Shown: positions 1 through 5,792 of the stretch, piece after piece
How positions within the stretch are numbered: the stretch's first letter is position 1
Layout: the number at the start of each line of letters is the position of its first letter
NCBI GenBank assembly: GCA_028872645.1
Contig: JAPKDK010000153.1
Span: forward strand, 1-7,028
Source: Verrucomicrobiota bacterium
Lineage (GTDB): Bacteria > Verrucomicrobiota > Verrucomicrobiia > Limisphaerales > UBA1100
Reading direction: 5' to 3'
Length of the DNA: 7,028 nt
Program-made: the position numbers and the translations under genes
The notes under the pieces: model-generated
Databases searched by the model: none
What the model was told of the DNA's origin: nothing
The model's input: only the letters and a program-made list of their open reading frames with translations

Positions 1-659
1 AACTCAAGCCACCCCGCCGCGATCTTTTCACCCTGCTCGGCCATCTCGGCATGACCGGGCGCATGTATGTCCAACCCGCCAACGCGCCCTTGCCGAAACA
101 TGCCGCCGTAACTTTCGGCCTCAGCCGCCACACGTTCGTGTTCGAAGATACCCGCTATTTTGGCCGCCTCACACTTGACCTTTCGCCACTGGAAACCCTC
201 GGCCCCGAGCCATTGAGTGATGCCTTCGATGGAGCAAAACTCCACGCCGCCCTGAGCCGCAGCACCCAGGCCATTAAACCAAAATTGCTCGACCAAAAAA
301 CGCTCGCTGGCGTTGGCAACATATACGCCAGCGAAGCTCTTTGGCGTGCGGGCATTTCTCCACGCAAATCCGCTCGCCGCCTCACCCGTGACCAATGCGC
401 TGCCTTGGCCGCGAGCATCCGTGAAGTGCTCGCCGAGGCCATCGCGTGCGGCAGCACCGTGCCTCTGGATTTTGCCGGAGTAGACCGACGTGACCGCCTT
501 TTTTATTATGGCACCACCACCGGCACCCAAGGTTTTGAAGAACGCCTCAGAGTTTACAACCGTGCGGATGAGCCTTGCGACCGCTGCGTCACCCCCATTC
601 GGAAAATCACTCAAGCCGCCCGCAGTACCTACTATTGCCCTCAATGTCAGCGCGGCTGA
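1..659 (+). CDS. mutM: Formamidopyrimidine-DNA glycosylase (Fpg/MutM), 5'-truncated by window edge
   Basis: Bifunctional base-excision repair enzyme that removes oxidised purines such as 8-oxoguanine and nicks the resulting abasic site. The reading frame is open from base 3 back to the window edge, so the true start and the catalytic Pro2-Glu3 lie outside; an ATG at 51 is internal. In the 218 visible residues I see the HLGMTG segment (14-19), the DTRYFG segment (49-54), the helix-two-turn-helix region LDQKTLAGVGNIYASEALW (96-114) with the DNA-contacting Asn-Ile-Tyr, and a C-terminal zinc finger with Cys192, Cys195, Cys212 and Cys215 in CX2C-X16-CX2C spacing. An arginine (207) in the finger matches the conserved phosphate-gripping residue. 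The complete zinc finger and helix-two-turn-helix favour Fpg over a degraded homologue; plant/fungal-type Fpg and Nei lineages are less likely. The stop lies 49 bp before the tRNA gene. Confidence 0.95.
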   Translation, partial: LKPPRRDLFTLLGHLGMTGRMYVQPANAPLPKHAAVTFGLSRHTFVFEDTRYFGRLTLDLSPLETLGPEPLSDAFDGAKLHAALSRSTQAIKPKLLDQKTLAGVGNIYASEALWRAGISPRKSARRLTRDQCAALAASIREVLAEAIACGSTVPLDFAGVDRRDRLFYYGTTTGTQGFEERLRVYNRADEPCDRCVTPIRKITQAARSTYYCPQCQRG

Positions 660-665
660 AACGCA

Positions 666-694
666 TTGACGTGCTCGATCTGCTTCGGTAGCCT
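666..694 (+). promoter_or_regulatory. Probable promoter of tRNA-Asn
   Basis: A sigma-70-like pair lies in the short gap between mutM and the tRNA: TTGACG at 666-671 (5/6 to consensus) and TAGCCT at 689-694 (T1, A2 and T6 kept), separated by exactly 17 bp. Initiation about 7 bp downstream would give a leader of roughly 7-8 nt before the mature tRNA start at 709. This is the best promoter match I found in the window; it is a pattern match only. Confidence 0.55.
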
Positions 695-708
695 TTGCTG
701 CTTCGAGT

Positions 709-783
709 TCCAGAGTAGCTCAATGGTAGAGCATGCGACTGTTAATCGCAGGGTTGAAGGTTCGAGTCCTTCCTCTGGAGCCA
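709..783 (+). tRNA. trnN: tRNA-Asn (anticodon GTT) with encoded CCA
   Basis: Complete cloverleaf. The acceptor stem TCCAGAG (709-715) pairs with CTCTGGA (773-779), with discriminator G780 and genomic CCA at 781-783. The D arm is GCTC/GAGC (718-721, 729-732) around AATGGTA. The anticodon stem TGCGA/TCGCA (734-738, 746-750) encloses the loop CTGTTAA with anticodon GTT at 741-743, specifying asparagine. The variable loop is GGGTT and the T arm GAAGG/CCTTC (756-760, 768-772) holds TTCGAGT. All stems are perfectly paired, so the gene should be functional. Its last 21 bases plus the following T run are duplicated at 4859-4884, which marks this gene as an integration target. Confidence 0.97.
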
Positions 784-788
784 TTTTT
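763..788 (+). repeat. Left attachment-site repeat (attL), inside and just after tRNA-Asn
   Basis: Direct repeat copy 1. It runs from the T loop (CGAGT) through the 3' half of the acceptor stem, the discriminator, CCA and five T bases. It matches 4859-4884 at 25 of 26 positions; the only difference is G777 here against A4873 there. Identity stops at T789 against G4885 on the right and T762 against G4858 on the left. Confidence 0.75.
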
Positions 789-994
789 TCTTATTCAATT
801 GGTTCTTGATTATTTGAGACGCCAACCAGCGGTGGATGTGTCGCAGTGTCGAATTTAATTCATGCATTGCTCGATTGATTAAAATGCCCGAATAAAATTG
901 GCAACCCTGCTAATTTCTTTGAAGAAAGAGCGGCATAAGTAAGTCCACACAGGATAAGTCAAGGTACAGTATTTGCCTAGGCTTTAATCAGATT
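784..994. other. Non-coding left flank of the islet
   Basis: AT-rich 211-bp stretch between the tRNA and the DUF1592 gene. I see no open reading frame, no hairpin terminator after the tRNA (only a T6 run at 784-789), and no convincing promoter for the downstream operon. ATAAGT occurs twice in direct orientation (935-940 and 954-959, 19 bp apart), and an 8-bp palindrome GCCTAGGC lies at 975-982, 13 bp before the ATG. The operon promoter must be somewhere here unless the genes are read from the tRNA promoter. Confidence 0.5.
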
Positions 995-3307
995 ATGCGA
1001 ACGATCCATGCCCTTTCTATACTGCTGATTTTTTCGGTCTCACTTGACACACGAGCTGCCGAGGCCGAGCGCATGGCAAAGCAGTTTCTCAAGACCCACT
1101 GCATTCATTGTCATGGGGAGAAAAAGCAAAAAGGTAAGCTTGCTCTTCACGAGGTGTCGTTTGATTTCACGAAGACCGAGACTTCAGACATGTGGCTTGA
1201 AATCCTTGAGCAATTGACGGCCGGAGACATGCCGCCGCCTGACGAAAAAGAGCAACCGAGCCAAGCGGAGCGTAATGTGGTGGTCGAATGGATCGATCGT
1301 CAGTTGCTCACTGCGGGCTCGGGCTTGGCTTATCGCAAAAAGCTGCTTTCGCCCGACTACGGCAACTGGGTAAATCACGAAAAGCTGTTTTCCGGTGAAA
1401 TCAAAACCCCGCCTTTTTCACCTTCTCGGCTCTGGCGGTTCAGTACCGAAATTTTTTCCCACAAAGGCTTTGGAAAGTCTAAGAGCCCCTTCAGTTACGT
1501 TACCCCGGAGCGCGGGATACGCGACTACGCAGCGATGTCGGTGGCGGATCAGAGCACGGTTCAGATGACAATGATCGTGGCCGACTCGTTTCTCGTAGAA
1601 AGGGAAAAACGGGGCGATTTTGCAGATTTCCTGGATGATAAGCCGATGCCTGAGGAACAGGTGCTTGTGGAGGTGATCAGGCGAGAGCACATCCGGGTGA
1701 TCGGGCGCTACCCGAACAAGGACGAGCAGGAGAAATACATCACTTTTCTCAAAAAGAGCATCAAGACCGGCGGCAACTTGGATGGATTCAAAACGACGAT
1801 CAAGGCGATGTTCCTCAGTCCGGAGTCGATTTACCGTATGGAATTTGGCCTCGGTGAGGTGGATGAGCACGGACGCCGGCATTTGTCACCGGATGAATTG
1901 GCCCATGCCATCGCCTATGCATTGACGGATCACAAACCGGACAACAATCGGTTCATTCGAGACGCTTTGCAAAAGGGCAAGCTGAAAACCAAGGAGGAAG
2001 TGGCCCGTCTCGTTCGGCAATTGCTGGACGAGCAACTCACGACGGGGAACTGGAACCGGAAGGATCTGCCCCGGATTATGCGATTTTTTGACGAGTTCTT
2101 TGGCTTTCATCGAGCTGGAGGAGTTTTTAAAGACAACGACCGGAGGCACGCGGAAAAGATTAACCAGTGGAACACGGCTATGCTCATTCACGACGCTCGC
2201 ATGCTGATTGAACATGTGTTGAAGAACGACAAGAACGTCATCGCCGAGTTGTTAACCACAAATAAGTATTTTATCGGGCATCCAGGCGACAACGAGTATG
2301 CCCGCGAGCATTACGAGAAGCAAATAGCTGAGATCACGGATCCGGGTTTTGTCGAAGGGCAGGTTGAGAAACGTCGAGGGCAGATCAGGCGGGATTTCAA
2401 TTTTGAGGATATGCCGGAAAAAGCCGAGAAAGCGTTGGTCGCTGCCCGACGGGATGCGGAGAAAACGGTCGCGGTGTATAAGGCGGCGCTGGACAAGGGA
2501 ATGTATCGTCATCCCAATTTTCCCTTTTCGGGAAAGGGGCGTGGCATTGCGGATTTGCTTTATATCGAGCCCTACAATTTACCGAGTAACGGTCGGCACG
2601 GGGAACAGAAGTGGAACTGGCCGCTGGAGCAACCGTTGGAGATGCCCAAGGAGCAACGGGCCGGTTTGTTGACGCATCCAGCTTGGTTGGCGGCGTATTC
2701 GCTGAATGAGGGTAACGATCCAATTCATCGGGGGATCTGGGTGTATAAGCGGTTGCTGGCCGGCGTGCTTGGCGACGTACCGCCAGACGTCGACGCGGCC
2801 GTTCCGATCGACCCTCACAAAACACTCAGGGAACGGATGGAACCCCTGAGGGCCGAACGTTGCTGGAAGTGTCATCACAAGGTGAATCCGCTCGGCGAGC
2901 CTTTCGAGTTGTTTGATGATTGGGGTAGGTATCGTAAGCAGATCTATTTTGATGAGAGTGGTGAAGTTTACATGCGGCGCGACAACCAATTCGACCGCAA
3001 ACTTAAGGAGGGCAAGCTGACGACCCGCAAGGTCGACGCATCTGGAAAGATTGCGTTCTCAGGTGATCCCAAGGTTGACGGTGAAGTGAAGGACGCGGTT
3101 GAGATGATGCATCGGTTAGGGCATTCGGATCGCGCGCGCCAGTCGTTCATCCGGCATTTGTTCCGCTATTTCATGGGGCGAAACGAGATGCTCAGTGATT
3201 CAAAAACCTTGATCGAAGCCGAAAAATCCTATTCAGATAATGGCGGCAGTTTTAAAGCGCTCGTCGTATCATTATTAAGTTCAGATTCCTTTTTATACAG
3301 ACGGTAA
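995..3307 (+). CDS. Exported DUF1592/DUF1588/DUF1585 protein with N-terminal c-type cytochrome domain
   Basis: Predicted periplasmic heme protein of the planctomycete-type cytochrome family; substrate and reaction are unknown. Residues 1-21 form a signal peptide. A cytochrome c-like domain follows, with the heme motif CIHCH (36-40) and a likely axial Met79 in GDMPP. Residues 130-150 (LFSGEIKTPPFSPSRLWRFS, 131-150) stand where a DUF1587 domain usually sits; 221-285 resembles DUF1595; 296-425 is DUF1592 (RFFDEFFGF, 363-371, then VFKD). DUF1588 spans about 552-650, with RAGLLTHPAWLA, a second heme-type motif CWKCH (623-627) and NPLGEPFELFDDWGRYR. DUF1585 covers about 700-768 (HLFRYFMGRNE). A charged, helix-rich insert at about 430-510 separates DUF1592 from DUF1588. 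The ATG at 995 is chosen because it starts directly before the signal peptide; no Shine-Dalgarno is present. The DUF1552 gene follows after 12 bp, the usual partner of this family, so the two form an operon. Confidence 0.92.
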   Translation: MRTIHALSILLIFSVSLDTRAAEAERMAKQFLKTHCIHCHGEKKQKGKLALHEVSFDFTKTETSDMWLEILEQLTAGDMPPPDEKEQPSQAERNVVVEWIDRQLLTAGSGLAYRKKLLSPDYGNWVNHEKLFSGEIKTPPFSPSRLWRFSTEIFSHKGFGKSKSPFSYVTPERGIRDYAAMSVADQSTVQMTMIVADSFLVEREKRGDFADFLDDKPMPEEQVLVEVIRREHIRVIGRYPNKDEQEKYITFLKKSIKTGGNLDGFKTTIKAMFLSPESIYRMEFGLGEVDEHGRRHLSPDELAHAIAYALTDHKPDNNRFIRDALQKGKLKTKEEVARLVRQLLDEQLTTGNWNRKDLPRIMRFFDEFFGFHRAGGVFKDNDRRHAEKINQWNTAMLIHDARMLIEHVLKNDKNVIAELLTTNKYFIGHPGDNEYAREHYEKQIAEITDPGFVEGQVEKRRGQIRRDFNFEDMPEKAEKALVAARRDAEKTVAVYKAALDKGMYRHPNFPFSGKGRGIADLLYIEPYNLPSNGRHGEQKWNWPLEQPLEMPKEQRAGLLTHPAWLAAYSLNEGNDPIHRGIWVYKRLLAGVLGDVPPDVDAAVPIDPHKTLRERMEPLRAERCWKCHHKVNPLGEPFELFDDWGRYRKQIYFDESGEVYMRRDNQFDRKLKEGKLTTRKVDASGKIAFSGDPKVDGEVKDAVEMMHRLGHSDRARQSFIRHLFRYFMGRNEMLSDSKTLIEAEKSYSDNGGSFKALVVSLLSSDSFLYRR

Positions 3308-3319
3308 CTACACCTTTTT

Positions 3320-4756
3320 ATGACCTGCAAAAGACGACAATTTCTTCGAGACCTTTCCTTAGGTGGCTGTTCTCTGGCCATGGCGCCATTCCTTCAATCC
3401 ATCCGGATTCACGCGGCTGGAGACGAGGCCGCCTTTCCAAAACGATTTGTCTTCGTGGTGAAATCTTCCGGGATCGACAAGTTCAATCTTGTTCCTGATG
3501 GTTTAACCAACCATTTTTTGGATGAAAAAACCGGCGAGAAGCTTGGTAACAGGTCGCGCCGTGAAGGTGCGTTGGTGGATGTCCCACTGGCAGCACACAA
3601 GCTGCCCGAAAAACTGTCAGTTCTGGAAGGTTTCAAGGATCGCCTGACGATCATTCAGAGTTTGTCCGGCGTGGGCTTCAGGGGGAATCATACTAAAGGG
3701 TTCGGGACCCTTTCGCTTCACGATTCGGAAAAAGTAGCCGTTGCACCGACGTTGGATTGCCTGCTCGGGCAGCATCTTTCCACGGGCCCTTACCCGATGT
3801 ATGGGATGGCGATGAACGGGCGATTGCTGGAGTCTGGAGAGTGGAAACCGGAAGACACCTACTGTTATCCAAACCTTTCAGCCTACGCAGCCGCGAAGCC
3901 GGTTGCCTATCAAGGTTCGCCACGGAAAGCATTTCTCGAACTCTTCGGCGCCGCCGTCGCAACTCCCGAGCAACTGGAAAAGAAAATCGCTCTGAATGGC
4001 AGTCTCATGGATTTTCTGACTGAAGATGCTCGGCGCGTTGGGAAGCAACTTTCAGGTGATGACAAAGAACGATTTGCTCTTTATATGGAATCGTTCCATT
4101 CACTGCGAAAAATCGAAGAGAAGAAAGCCGCGCTTACGGATCAGATTCGAAAACACGCACCGAAACTCACGGGAGATTTCGATTTGATGGCTCCATCGGC
4201 TCGTATCGAATCGCACTTTGAAGTTGCGTCCGCCGCTCTAATTGCAGGACTGACGAACGTGATCACCCTGCGCCCGGATACCTTGGGCGTGAAGTATACC
4301 GAGCTTAAGTTATCGAATTCCGTGCACGCACTCGGCCATCTACAGCAAAACAAAGCGTCCAACGGTTGGACCGGACATCAGGCGCGCATGGAGATTGAAA
4401 AGCTGCACCTGAAACAGATCGCCAAAATGGCGGAGAAGTTCGCCGGCATCTCGGAAGGAAATGGCTCGATGCTCGACAATACAATGATCGTCTACATGTC
4501 GTGTTCATCGGGCGATCATCATTGCGCTGGTCATGATTGGCCATTCGTTCTATTGGGAGGTATGGGTAAGAAGTTGAAGACGGGTCGTTACCTCGAGTAC
4601 CCCAAGTATGGCACCAAAGGCCACCGTACGGTAAGTAGTTTTTACCTTTCCCTGATGCAGGCCGCCGGAATGAAAACTACCAACACCTTCGGTCAAGCGG
4701 ATGCCACGCTCAAGGATCTCGACCTGAAGGGGCCTTTGCAGGAATTGATGGCATAA
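3320..4756 (+). CDS. Tat-exported DUF1552 family protein
   Basis: Second gene of the islet operon, 478 residues, biochemical function unknown. The N-terminus has a twin-arginine signal (KRRQFLR at 4-10, then a hydrophobic stretch to about residue 25), so it is probably exported folded through the Tat system, perhaps with a bound metal or cofactor. Family features are PKRFVFVVKSSGID (40-53), the histidine-bearing RGNHTKGFGTLS (121-132), GSPRKAFLELFG (199-210), SVHALGHL (334-341), and the C-terminal DNTMIVYMS (386-394), SGDHHCAGHDWPFVLLGGMG (397-416) and LKTGRYLEYP. The His/Asp-rich C-terminal segment could bind metal; that is inference. The length is normal to slightly long for DUF1552. The ATG at 3320 is 12 bp after the stop of the cytochrome gene and has no Shine-Dalgarno, which suggests translational coupling or SD-independent initiation. 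No clear terminator follows. Confidence 0.92.
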   Translation: MTCKRRQFLRDLSLGGCSLAMAPFLQSIRIHAAGDEAAFPKRFVFVVKSSGIDKFNLVPDGLTNHFLDEKTGEKLGNRSRREGALVDVPLAAHKLPEKLSVLEGFKDRLTIIQSLSGVGFRGNHTKGFGTLSLHDSEKVAVAPTLDCLLGQHLSTGPYPMYGMAMNGRLLESGEWKPEDTYCYPNLSAYAAAKPVAYQGSPRKAFLELFGAAVATPEQLEKKIALNGSLMDFLTEDARRVGKQLSGDDKERFALYMESFHSLRKIEEKKAALTDQIRKHAPKLTGDFDLMAPSARIESHFEVASAALIAGLTNVITLRPDTLGVKYTELKLSNSVHALGHLQQNKASNGWTGHQARMEIEKLHLKQIAKMAEKFAGISEGNGSMLDNTMIVYMSCSSGDHHCAGHDWPFVLLGGMGKKLKTGRYLEYPKYGTKGHRTVSSFYLSLMQAAGMKTTNTFGQADATLKDLDLKGPLQELMA

Positions 4757-4858
4757 GCACTCCAATGAAATCTTCAGGAGGAGGCAGGGTATAGAGAAGA
4801 GGTTTGAGTGTTTGGAAAAGCTCCCTAGGATCACTTCAAATAACTAGGAAATGGACTG
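4757..4858. other. Non-coding right end of the islet
   Basis: About 100 bp between the DUF1552 stop and the displaced tRNA fragment. It holds AGGAGGAGG at 4776-4784 with no start codon in range, and a loose inverted repeat CCTAG (4824-4828) / CTAGG with a loop of about 15 nt and no following T run, so I do not call a terminator. No reading frame of interest is seen. Confidence 0.4.
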
Positions 4859-4884
4859 CGAGTCCTTCCTCTAGAGCCATTTTT
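4859..4884 (+). repeat. Right attachment-site repeat (attR): displaced 3' end of tRNA-Asn
   Basis: Direct repeat copy 2 of 763-788. It carries the T-loop end, the 3' T-stem strand, the 3' acceptor strand with one change (A4873 for G777), discriminator G, CCA and five T. The rest of the tRNA is absent, so it cannot be functional; the A would also mispair with C in the acceptor stem. Bases 4853-4865 form the perfect palindrome GGACT-GCG-AGTCC over the left edge of the repeat, taking the place of the tRNA T arm. Past 4884 the sequence belongs to the old chromosome: the stop of the minus-strand dehydrogenase begins 18 bp later. Confidence 0.75.
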
Positions 4885-4901
4885 GGATTTCCTCGTTTTC
4901 C

Positions 4902-5687
4902 TTATTCCCATTTCGAATGGTTAGCACTTGCTGCGCGGTCGAGATGCGAATAGCCGCCATCCACAAACACAATTTGTCCCGTTGTGTGGCTGCTGCACGG
5001 GGAGGCGAGGAACACGATCATGGCCGCCAGTTCTTCCGGAGTGGTCATTCGGTTGCCCAGTGGAACCAATCGTTCGATGGCCGCGCGTGTGGCGGCGGGG
5101 TTTTCCAGTGAATCAAACCAGCGCTGATACTGCGGTGTGATGCATTCGGCGGGGATCACGCAATTCACGCGCACGTTGTCCGGCGCGAGCGTCACGGCCC
5201 ATTCGCGGGTGAGCGCGTTCATGGCCCCCTTCGCCGCCGCGTAGCCGGAGGTGTCACCCTGACCGGTCACCGCGACTTTAGAGCTGACGTTTACGATGGC
5301 CCCCTCGTGCTTCGCCAACTCTTTCCGGCACAAATGCGCCAGCGTGTAAACGTGCGACAAATTCAAATGCACCGAGGCCATAAATTCCTCCGGCGAGGTG
5401 TCCAATCCTTTGCCGTCATTGACCCCTGCGTTGTTCACCAAAACATCGATGCGCCCGAATGCCGCCAGCGTTTCATCCACGACGTGTTCGCAGGCCAATG
5501 TTTCCGCCAGTTCGGCCTCAATGAAAATTCCATCCACCTCCTGCGCCAACGCCGCACCCTCCGCCGGACTCCGCCCCGCGATGGCCACCCGCGCCCCTTC
5601 CGTTGCAAACGCCCGCACGGCTGCTGCGCCGATTCCCTTTGCGCCACCCGTGACGATGACGACTTTGTCCTGCAGTTGCAAATCCAT
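4902..5687 (-). CDS. Short-chain dehydrogenase/reductase, L-fucose dehydrogenase-like
   Basis: Cytosolic NAD(P)-dependent oxidoreductase of the classical SDR family, 261 residues, full length. The Rossmann cofactor motif TGGAKGIG is at 13-20 and NNAG at 85-88. The catalytic set is Asn109, Ser136, Tyr149 and Lys153 in YAAAK. The C-terminal half (PAECITPQYQRW at 179-190, PLGNRMTTPEELA, SSHTTGQIVFVDGGYSHLDRA) resembles the subgroup containing bacterial L-fucose dehydrogenases and related sugar dehydrogenases, so an aldose or another sugar-like alcohol is a reasonable substrate guess. No fucose-pathway neighbour is present to support this. The ATG at 5687 leads directly into the first beta strand; upstream on the minus strand is pyrimidine-rich with no Shine-Dalgarno. 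The gene runs towards attR and is transcribed divergently from the SRAP gene. Confidence 0.93.
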   Translation of the reverse strand: MDLQLQDKVVIVTGGAKGIGAAAVRAFATEGARVAIAGRSPAEGAALAQEVDGIFIEAELAETLACEHVVDETLAAFGRIDVLVNNAGVNDGKGLDTSPEEFMASVHLNLSHVYTLAHLCRKELAKHEGAIVNVSSKVAVTGQGDTSGYAAAKGAMNALTREWAVTLAPDNVRVNCVIPAECITPQYQRWFDSLENPAATRAAIERLVPLGNRMTTPEELAAMIVFLASPCSSHTTGQIVFVDGGYSHLDRAASANHSKWE

Positions 5688-5792
5688 GGGAGGGAGCTTT
5701 CCGTGCTATTGCTTTCGGGGCAAGGGCCAAATCCTGATCCCTAAATTATTATTTTTGTTTAGAAATCGGAAATTAGCATTTAGAATTTCCTT
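5688..5792. promoter_or_regulatory. Divergent promoter region between the dehydrogenase and SRAP genes
   Basis: This 105-bp gap must hold promoters for both directions. Its SRAP-proximal half is strikingly AT-rich against GC-rich neighbours. It contains TTTAGAA twice in direct orientation (5758-5764 and 5779-5785, 21 bp apart, two helical turns) and a perfect 7-bp inverted repeat GGAAATT (5768-5774) / AATTTCC (5784-5790) with a 9-bp centre ending 2 bp before the SRAP ATG. TAGAAT at 5781-5786 could be a -10 box, with TTGTTT at 5755-5760 as a -35, but the 20-bp spacing is poor. The repeats could be an operator or could fold over the start codon; neither is shown. Confidence 0.4.

Larger units (their letters stand above)
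763..4858. mobile_element. Putative tRNA-Asn-integrated genomic islet without its own integrase
   Basis: The segment is bounded by a direct repeat of the tRNA-Asn 3' end: 763-788 at the tRNA itself and 4859-4884 at the far end (25 of 26 bases identical, repeat-to-repeat distance 4,096 bp). A tRNA gene kept intact at one end with a displaced copy of its 3' end at the other is the classic signature of site-specific integration by a tyrosine recombinase. The cargo is only the DUF1592-DUF1552 operon plus about 210 bp and 100 bp of non-coding flank. Six hand-counted 60-base rows inside average about 47% GC, against about 67% for four rows in the flanking genes. No recombinase gene or recognisable remnant is visible, so the element is either decayed, mobilised in trans, or left behind by loss of a larger island. 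The integration mechanism is inferred. Confidence 0.65.

Noticed and set aside
51..659. ATG at 51 as the start of mutM
   Set aside because: The frame is open to the window edge and the sequence before it continues the Fpg fold (HLGMTG); starting at 51 would remove the catalytic N-terminus.
898..910. TTGGCA followed by GC as a sigma-54 promoter for the islet operon
   Set aside because: The GG and GC elements are only 7 bp apart instead of 10; as a sigma-70 -35 box it has no matching -10 at 16-18 bp.
1418..1882. A 154-codon open frame on the minus strand inside the DUF1592 gene, and similar long minus-strand frames at 1886-2825
   Set aside because: They lie fully within a gene with clear domain matches, show no recognisable motif, and are expected antisense shadows.
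4776..4784. AGGAGGAGG as a ribosome binding site for a small gene at the islet's right end
   Set aside because: No start codon follows at a workable distance, and no reading frame is seen before the attR repeat.
4822..4850. CCTAG/CTAGG inverted repeat as a terminator after the DUF1552 gene
   Set aside because: Only about 5 paired bases, a long AT-rich loop, and no T run after it.
4859..4884. A second functional tRNA gene
   Set aside because: Only the 3' end is present; there is no D arm, no anticodon arm and no 5' acceptor strand upstream.
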